From the NCBI GenBank assembly GCA_035532755.1, contig DATKQI010000137.1, forward strand, positions 1 to 19,335: a stretch of DNA of 19,335 nt, written 5' to 3'. Of the stretch, positions 14,510-19,335 are shown piece by piece. The translations under genes and the position numbers were made by a program. Position 1 is the first letter of the stretch, and every line of letters starts with the position of its first letter. The notes beneath the pieces are model-generated. The model did not search any database and was not told the DNA's origin. It saw only the letters and a list, made by a program, of their open reading frames with translations. The DNA is from DATKQI01 sp035532755 (GTDB lineage Bacteria; Pseudomonadota; Alphaproteobacteria; Acetobacterales; Acetobacteraceae).

Positions 14510-15454
14510 ATGGAACCCGCCGCCTCGGTCATCTTCTTCACCACCGCTTCCGGCGCCGGCTACGGCATGCTGGCGCTGCTGGGCATTCTGGCCCCGCTCG
14601 GCCTGCTGCCGGCCGGGCCCTGGTTCGGCGCATTCAGCGGCGGAATTTCGCTCGCGCTGGTCAGCGCCGGCCTGCTGTCCTCCACCGCGCATCTGGGGCA
14701 TCCGGAGCGGGCATGGCGGGCGTTCTCGCAATGGCGCTCCTCCTGGCTGTCGCGCGAGGGCGTGCTGTCGCTGGCGAGCTATCCGCCCGCGCTCACTTTC
14801 GGCCTGCTGTGGATGTGGACCGGCCGGCCGCAAGGGATCGCCGCCCTGTTCGGCGCGCTGGCGGCGGCGATGGCGCTGCTCACCATCGGCTGCACGGCGA
14901 TGATCTATGCCTCGCTCAAGCCGATCCGGCAGTGGCACAACCGCCTCGTGCTGCCGGGTTATCTGGTGTTCGGGCTGTTCAGCGGCTGCATCTGCCTGCA
15001 TGCGCTGGCTCTGCTCTGGGGCGGGCCGGCCGTGCCGTCCGCCGTGGCGGGCATCGTGCTCGGGCTGGCCGCGCTGGCGGTGAAGCTGCTGTACTGGCGG
15101 CGGATCGACACCGAGGCGCCGGCGAGCACCGCGGAGAGCGCGACCGGGCTCGGCCATCTCGGCAAGGTGCGGCTGCTGGATGCGCCGCACACCGAGGAGA
15201 ACTACCTGCTGAAGGAGATGGGGTTCCGGCTGGCGCGCAAGCACGCCGCCCGGCTGCGCCGCATCGCGCTGGCCGCCGCGTTCGTCCTGCCGGTGCTGCT
15301 GGCCGCGCTCTCCCTGGTGCTGCCCGCGCTGCCGGCCGCTGTCGCGGCGCTGGCGGGCGCGGTGCTGGTGCTGGCCGGTCTGCTGGTGGAACGCTGGTTG
15401 TTCTTCGCCGAAGCGAAGCACACCGTGGTGCTGTACTACGGCCGCACCGCGTGA
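14510..15454 (+). CDS. soeC: Sulfite dehydrogenase membrane anchor SoeC (DmsC family)
   Basis: A 314-residue integral membrane protein of the DmsC family with about eight hydrophobic helices. It anchors the SoeAB dimer to the inner face of the membrane and delivers electrons to the quinone pool. Visible family features are LGHPERAWRAFSQWRSSWLSREG near residues 63-85 and a cytoplasmic loop with GLGHLGKVRLLDAPHTEENYLLKEMGFRLARKH before the last helices, both typical of DmsC-like anchors. It starts 9 bp after soeB. A short dyad CCCGGC-N7-GCCGGG at 15461-15479 follows the stop, ahead of the convergent LysR gene. Confidence 0.87.
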   Translation: MEPAASVIFFTTASGAGYGMLALLGILAPLGLLPAGPWFGAFSGGISLALVSAGLLSSTAHLGHPERAWRAFSQWRSSWLSREGVLSLASYPPALTFGLLWMWTGRPQGIAALFGALAAAMALLTIGCTAMIYASLKPIRQWHNRLVLPGYLVFGLFSGCICLHALALLWGGPAVPSAVAGIVLGLAALAVKLLYWRRIDTEAPASTAESATGLGHLGKVRLLDAPHTEENYLLKEMGFRLARKHAARLRRIALAAAFVLPVLLAALSLVLPALPAAVAALAGAVLVLAGLLVERWLFFAEAKHTVVLYYGRTA

Positions 15455-15532
15455 TGCCGGCCCGGCGACCGGTGCCGGGAATGACAGCGCTAACATCACC
15501 GGCAGGGCCGGAGAAGCGGATGCGCCTGCGGT

Positions 15533-16462
15533 TCATGCCGGGGAAGCGCCGGGTCTGTTCTTCCGCCACGCTTCCGCCTCGCCAACCACCCAGTCACGGA
15601 AGATGATGCCGGCGCGGCCGGGCGGCGGGCAGTCCGGCAGCAGCAGGAAATAGCCGCGCGCGGTTTCCATCGGCGCCGGCGCGGCCGGCGCGAGCTGGCC
15701 GCCGCGCAGCAGGTCATCGACCAGCGGCAGCCAGCCCAGCGCCACGCCCTGCCCCAGCAGCGCGGCCTGGATCAGCAGCGGATAATTGTTGAACGAGAGG
15801 TCCGGCCCACGGCGCGCACCGCAGGGGCGAGCGGCGAACCATTCCTCCCACGACATCCAGCGCCCCGGCTCCGCGGCCTCCAGGTGCAGCAGCGCCGCCT
15901 GCGCCAGATCGAGCCCCGTATCCGTACTTCCCTGCTCGGCCAGGTATTGCGGATTGCAGACCGGCAGCACGACTTCCGGAAACAGCCGGATGGCCGCGCC
16001 GGCCGCCGGGGCCGGCCCGCAGATGATGGCGATGTCCGCCGCATCGTGCCGCACATCGCCCGCTTGCTGGGAGGTGAGGATGCGGACATCCACCCCCGGC
16101 ATCCGCGCGCGGAGCACACCGAGCCGCGGCATCAGCCACCAGGCGGCGAAGCCGAAATCCGTGGCGACGGTCAGCGTGCCCCGCTCCCGCCGCCGGCCGA
16201 TCTCCGCGGCGGTGCGGTCGATCAGGGCGAATCCGTCATGCACCGCCTCGAACAGGTGCGATCCGTCGGCGGTGAGTTCCACACCGCGGCGCAGGCGACG
16301 GAACAGGGCGGTGCCGAGTTCCGCTTCCAGCATGGCGATGTGGTGGCTGACGGCCGGCTGGGTCATTCCCAGTTCGGTTGCCGCGGCGGTGAAGGACAGC
16401 AGCCGGGCGGCCGCTTCGAACACGACCAGCGAGCGGGCCGGCAGGCGGCGGAAACGTGCCAT
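15533..16462 (-). CDS. LysR-family regulator, probable choline-sulfate utilisation regulator
   Basis: A 309-residue LysR-type transcription factor. The N-terminal winged helix-turn-helix reads LVVFEAAARLLSFTAAATELGMTQPAVSHHIAMLEAELGTALFRRLRRGVELT (about residues 12-64), followed by an effector domain with TVATDFGFAAWWLMPRLGVLR, as in the GcvA-like subgroup. It is divergent from betC with 99 bp between start codons, the arrangement of the regulator family found beside choline sulfatase genes, so it probably responds to choline-O-sulfate or choline. No Shine-Dalgarno sequence precedes the ATG; a -10-like TATAAA ends 8 nt before it, pointing to a leaderless transcript. Confidence 0.88.
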   Translation of the reverse strand: MARFRRLPARSLVVFEAAARLLSFTAAATELGMTQPAVSHHIAMLEAELGTALFRRLRRGVELTADGSHLFEAVHDGFALIDRTAAEIGRRRERGTLTVATDFGFAAWWLMPRLGVLRARMPGVDVRILTSQQAGDVRHDAADIAIICGPAPAAGAAIRLFPEVVLPVCNPQYLAEQGSTDTGLDLAQAALLHLEAAEPGRWMSWEEWFAARPCGARRGPDLSFNNYPLLIQAALLGQGVALGWLPLVDDLLRGGQLAPAAPAPMETARGYFLLLPDCPPPGRAGIIFRDWVVGEAEAWRKNRPGASPA

Positions 16463-16463
16463 G

Positions 16464-16498
16464 AGACAGATTTATACCACAATCAGAAAAGCCTGTCT
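16464..16498. promoter_or_regulatory. AGACAG...CTGTCT dyad spanning the LysR promoter
   Basis: AGACAG (16464-16469) and CTGTCT (16493-16498) are inverted 6-mers separated by 23 bp. One arm lies at the predicted transcription start and the other overlaps the -35 box. They share the GACAG core with the dyad at 16518-16536, suggesting binding sites for the LysR protein and autoregulation. Confidence 0.4.
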
Positions 16499-16499
16499 T
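16471..16499 (-). promoter_or_regulatory. Promoter of the LysR gene, probably leaderless
   Basis: On the minus strand AAGACA (16499-16494) and TATAAA (16476-16471) are separated by exactly 17 bp, matching consensus at 4 of 6 and 5 of 6 bases. Only 8 nt separate TATAAA from the ATG at 16462, so transcription would begin within about 2 nt of the start codon. Confidence 0.5.
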
Positions 16500-16517
16500 C
16501 ACCGCCGCGGATGCGCG

Positions 16518-16536
16518 TGACAGCCTGATGCTGTCA
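16518..16536. promoter_or_regulatory. TGACAG-N7-CTGTCA operator candidate upstream of betC
   Basis: A perfect 6-bp inverted repeat with a 7-bp spacer, 25 bp upstream of the betC start. Its GACAG/CTGTC core repeats that of the 16464-16498 dyad, giving four half-sites in the 99-bp divergent region. A likely LysR binding site. Confidence 0.5.
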
Positions 16537-16561
16537 AAATCGCAGTCGATGGGTCTGCTGG

Positions 16562-18085
16562 ATGTCCATGCCCCCGAACGTGCTGATCCTGATGGCCGAT
16601 CAGCTCACGCCGCGCTTCCTGCCCTGCCACGGCCATCCGGTGGTGAAGGCGCCGGCGCTGGATGCGCTGGCGGCGGGCGGCGTGGTGTTCGATGCCGCCT
16701 ATTGCAACACGCCGCTCTGCGCCCCATCGCGTGCCGCCCTGATGTCCGGCCGGCTGCCCTCCAGCACCGGCGCCTATGACAACGCCGCCGAATACCGTTC
16801 CGACATCCCGAGCTTCGCGCACCATCTGCGCGGGGCGGGGTACCGCACCATCCTGTCCGGCAAGATGCATTTCTGCGGGCCGGACCAACTGCACGGGTTC
16901 GAGGAGCGGCTGACCACCGACATCTATCCGGCCGATTTCGGCTGGACCCCGGACTGGCGGCGGCCGGACCACCGGCCGAGCTGGTACCACAACATGAGTT
17001 CGGTGACCGAGGCCGGGCGCTGCATCCGCACCAACCAGATCGACTACGACGAGGAGGTGGTGTTCGCCGCCTCCCGCAAGCTGTACGAACTGGCCCGCCT
17101 GCCGGAGCGGCGACCGTTCTGCATGGTCGTGTCGATGACCCATCCGCACGACCCGTTCGCCATCCCCGACCCGTACTGGAACCTCTACCGCGACGACGAG
17201 ATCGACATGCCGGGGCCCGCCATCCCGCCGGCGGAGATGGACCCGCATTCGCAGCGTTTGCGCCACGTGTGCGACATGGATGCGGCGGAGATCACGCCCG
17301 CGCAGGTTCGCGCCGCGCGGCGTGCCTATTACGGCGCGATCTCCTTCGTGGACGAGCAGGTGGCCAAGCTGCACGAGACGCTGCGGCTGTCCGGCTTCGC
17401 CGACAATACCGTGGTGCTGTTCCTGGCAGACCACGGCGAGATGCTGGGCGAACGCGGGCTGTGGTACAAGATGAGCTTCTTCGAGGGCGCGGCGCGCGTG
17501 CCCCTGATCGTGCATGCGCCGTTCCTGTTTTCCCCGCATCGGGTGGCCGAAGCGGTTTCGCTGATCGACGTGCTGCCCACGCTTGTTGATCTGGCCGAGC
17601 CGGGCGCTGCCGCCCGGCTTCCCACGCCGGCGGACGGGCGCAGCCTGCTGCCGCATCTGCGGGGCGACGGCGGGCATGACGGGGTGCTGGGCGAATACCT
17701 GGCCGAAGGCGCGATCGCGCCGATCGTGATGATCCGGCGCGGGGGGCTGAAGTTCATCCACAGCCCGGCCGATCCGGACCAGCTTTACGACGTCGCCGCC
17801 GATCCGCAGGAGCGGACGAACCTCGCTGCCCATCCGGCGCATGCCGAACAGATCGCGTTGTTCCGCGCCGAGGTCGCATCGCGCTGGAACCTGCCGGCCC
17901 TGCACGAGAGCGTTCTGGCCAGCCAGGCCCGGCGGCACCTGATCGACGCGGCCGCGCGCAACGGCCGCTTCCACTCCTGGGACCATCAGCCGTTCCAGGA
18001 TGCCGCCCAGCAATACATGCGCAACCACCTCGCGCTCGACGACCTCGAAGCGATGGCCCGTTTCCCCCGCGTTCACCCACCCTGA
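16562..18085 (+). CDS. betC: Choline sulfatase
   Basis: A 507-residue type I sulfatase hydrolysing choline-O-sulfate to choline and sulfate in the cytoplasm. The sulfatase signature is C53APSR in NTPLCAPSRAALMSGRLPS, whose cysteine is matured to formylglycine. Metal-binding MADQ is at 11-14, and GKMHFCGPDQLHGFEERLTTDIYP and ADHGEMLGERGLWYK (about residue 290) are typical of BetC. The C-terminal tail ending HSWDHQPFQDAAQQYMRNHLALDDLE is the choline-sulfatase-specific extension that separates it from arylsulfatases. The start could be 16562 or 16568; neither has a strong ribosome binding site. choX follows by 16 bp in the same unit. No signal peptide is visible. Confidence 0.93.
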   Translation: MSMPPNVLILMADQLTPRFLPCHGHPVVKAPALDALAAGGVVFDAAYCNTPLCAPSRAALMSGRLPSSTGAYDNAAEYRSDIPSFAHHLRGAGYRTILSGKMHFCGPDQLHGFEERLTTDIYPADFGWTPDWRRPDHRPSWYHNMSSVTEAGRCIRTNQIDYDEEVVFAASRKLYELARLPERRPFCMVVSMTHPHDPFAIPDPYWNLYRDDEIDMPGPAIPPAEMDPHSQRLRHVCDMDAAEITPAQVRAARRAYYGAISFVDEQVAKLHETLRLSGFADNTVVLFLADHGEMLGERGLWYKMSFFEGAARVPLIVHAPFLFSPHRVAEAVSLIDVLPTLVDLAEPGAAARLPTPADGRSLLPHLRGDGGHDGVLGEYLAEGAIAPIVMIRRGGLKFIHSPADPDQLYDVAADPQERTNLAAHPAHAEQIALFRAEVASRWNLPALHESVLASQARRHLIDAAARNGRFHSWDHQPFQDAAQQYMRNHLALDDLEAMARFPRVHPP

Positions 18086-18101
18086 CCACAGGAGTCCGAC
18101 C

Positions 18102-19061
18102 ATGAAGATGACCAGGACTGCCCGGATCGCCGCGCTGCTGCTTGCCGGCTTTGGTAGCGCTGTCATCGGCCTTGCCGCCACCGCCCGGGCCGCCGACCCG
18201 GCTTCGTGCAAGGTGGTGAAGATGACGAACCCGGGATGGAGCGACATCGCCTCCACCAACGCCATGGCCGGCACGGTGCTGAAGGCGCTGGGCTATGAGC
18301 AGAAGATCGACACGCTTTCCGTGCCGATCACCTACCAGGCGCTGAAGAACCACCAGATCAACGTGTTCCTGGGCAACTGGATGCCCGCACAGACGAAGCT
18401 GGTGACGCCGTTCCTGAAAACCGGCGCGATCAAGGTGGTGCAGACCAATCTTCAGGGCGTGAAGTTCACGCTGGCGGTGCCGAGCTACGTCTCGGCCGCT
18501 GGTGTTGCGACCTTCGCCGATCTGGAGGCGCATGCGAAGCAATTCGGCCGCAAGATCTACGGCATCGAACCGGGCGCGCCGGCGAACGCCAACATCCGCC
18601 GGATGCTGGATGCCCATGCCTTCGGCCTGACCGGGTGGAAGCTCGTCTCCTCCTCCGAGCAGGGGATGCTGGCGCAGGTGAAGCGCGCCGTGGCGCGCCA
18701 CCAATGGATCGTGTTCCTGGCCTGGGAGCCGCATCCGATGAACACGATGTTCAAGCTGACCTACCTCAGCGGCGGCCACGCGTATTTCGGCCCCCATTAC
18801 GGCGCGGCCACGATCTACACGGTGGCGAGCAAGGGCTACCTGTCGCACTGCCCGAACCTGCGCCGGCTGTTCAGCCAGATGCGCTTCACCGTGACCGCGG
18901 AGAACACGATCATGGCGAGCATCGCCAAGGGCGCGAAAGCCGACAAGGCCGCGGCCGACTACCTGCGCGCCCATCCCGCGCTGGTGACGCCCTGGCTTGC
19001 CGGCGTGACCACGCTGAGCGGGGCGAACGGACAGAAGGCCGTGATGACCGCTCTGAAGTAA
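18102..19061 (+). CDS. choX: Choline ABC transporter substrate-binding protein
   Basis: A 319-residue periplasmic binding protein of the ChoX/OpuAC type. A signal peptide spans about residues 1-31 with likely cleavage ARA-AD. The aromatic box that holds the trimethylammonium group appears intact: W46 (NPGWSD, with D48), W93 (GNWMPA), Y129 (PSYVS) and W208 (LAWEPHPMN). The start has GGAG 7 nt upstream (18091-18094), just after the betC stop, so the two are co-transcribed. The partner permease and ATPase genes (choW, choV) are not adjacent; the next gene is convergent trmJ. It may therefore serve a transporter encoded elsewhere, or bind choline-O-sulfate, but neither can be shown from sequence. 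Confidence 0.88.
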   Translation: MKMTRTARIAALLLAGFGSAVIGLAATARAADPASCKVVKMTNPGWSDIASTNAMAGTVLKALGYEQKIDTLSVPITYQALKNHQINVFLGNWMPAQTKLVTPFLKTGAIKVVQTNLQGVKFTLAVPSYVSAAGVATFADLEAHAKQFGRKIYGIEPGAPANANIRRMLDAHAFGLTGWKLVSSSEQGMLAQVKRAVARHQWIVFLAWEPHPMNTMFKLTYLSGGHAYFGPHYGAATIYTVASKGYLSHCPNLRRLFSQMRFTVTAENTIMASIAKGAKADKAAADYLRAHPALVTPWLAGVTTLSGANGQKAVMTALK

Positions 19062-19080
19062 CGGGCCATGCGCCGCAAGG

Positions 19081-19335
19081 TCAGGGCGTTGCCTCGGCCT
19101 TGCCGTCCTGGCCGGCCGCCGCTTCATCCCGCCCGCGGTTGCGGCGGCCGAGGGCGAGTTCGGTGACGATGCCGTGCAGCGTGCGCAGTTCCTGCTCCGT
19201 CACCTCCCCGCGCTGGAACAGGTGGCGGATGTTGCGGACCATGCCGGGCCGTTTCGGCAGGTTGCGCAGGAAGCCGCAGGCATCCAGCTCGGCGGTGAGG
19301 TGGGCAAGGAAGTTCTCCAGCTCGCCCTTGGTCGC
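19081..19335 (-). CDS. trmJ: tRNA (cytidine/uridine-2'-O-)-methyltransferase TrmJ, C-terminal part
   Basis: A minus-strand frame entering from the right edge, 84 residues to a TGA at 19083-19081. It reads GELENFLAHLTAELDACGFL, then KRPGMVRNIRHLFQRGEVTEQELRTLHGIVTELALGRR. The 'F..HL..ELD..GFLR...KRP.MVRNIR.lFQR.elTeqE.rtL.GI' block is the C-terminal domain of TrmJ, the SPOUT enzyme that 2'-O-methylates position 32 of certain tRNAs. The catalytic SPOUT domain lies outside the window. It ends 19 bp from the convergent choX stop, with no clear terminator between. The last 20 residues are a variable polar tail. Confidence 0.85.
   Translation of the reverse strand, partial: ATKGELENFLAHLTAELDACGFLRNLPKRPGMVRNIRHLFQRGEVTEQELRTLHGIVTELALGRRNRGRDEAAAGQDGKAEATP

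Noticed and set aside
10881..15454. Annotation as anaerobic DMSO reductase (dmsABC)
   Set aside because: The large subunit lacks a twin-arginine signal, its conserved stretches fit SoeA better, and the neighbours concern sulfonate and sulfate-ester metabolism.
15461..15479. CCCGGC-N7-GCCGGG as a soeC terminator
   Set aside because: Only a 6-bp stem in a GC-rich context with no T tract; could be chance, so it is not listed as a separate feature.
16499..18274. Minus-strand open frame of 591 codons opposite betC
   Set aside because: An antisense shadow without motifs; betC on the plus strand carries the sulfatase signature.

Overview
The window is GC-rich throughout, with strongly G/C-biased third codon positions. 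It carries alphaproteobacterial-type genes (ParE, an HU protein, DUF3309, SoeABC, TrmJ), and an acetic-acid-bacterium-like or Rhodospirillales-type chromosome fits best. That placement is inference from gene content and style; there is no rRNA or other marker to fix it.

Layout. Positions 1-3150 are housekeeping: the 3' end of a YceI-family gene, parE (topoisomerase IV subunit B), a tiny DUF3309 membrane peptide, an interspersed palindromic repeat, and an HU-type DNA-binding protein on the minus strand. Positions 3154-3589 hold no gene, only HU promoter sequence, a short tandem repeat and strong hairpins. From 10687 down to 3590, on the minus strand, lies a taurine-type locus: two TauC-like permeases, TauA, TauB, then an omega-aminotransferase and a succinate-semialdehyde-dehydrogenase-family enzyme. 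Between tauB and the aminotransferase sits a segment of about 0.84 kb. It is bounded by 19-bp near-perfect inverted repeats flanked by TA and carries three small non-transposase reading frames, so it looks like a non-autonomous IS630/mariner-type insertion. Divergent from the taurine genes, at 10881-15454 on the plus strand, is soeABC, a cytoplasmic molybdenum sulfite dehydrogenase complex. Positions 15533-19061 hold a choline-sulfate module: a LysR regulator on the minus strand divergent from betC (choline sulfatase) and choX (choline-binding protein). The window ends in the C-terminal part of trmJ on the minus strand.

How the genes may work together (inference). TauABCC would import taurine. 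The aminotransferase could yield sulfoacetaldehyde, which the aldehyde dehydrogenase could oxidise to sulfoacetate, or which an Xsc encoded elsewhere could desulfonate to sulfite. SoeABC would oxidise sulfite to sulfate. BetC releases choline and sulfate from choline-O-sulfate. The stretch from about 3.6 to 19 kb therefore reads as an organosulfur-compound utilisation region. No xsc, sulfoacetate exporter, choline permease/ATPase genes, CRISPR array, tRNA or rRNA is visible in the window.
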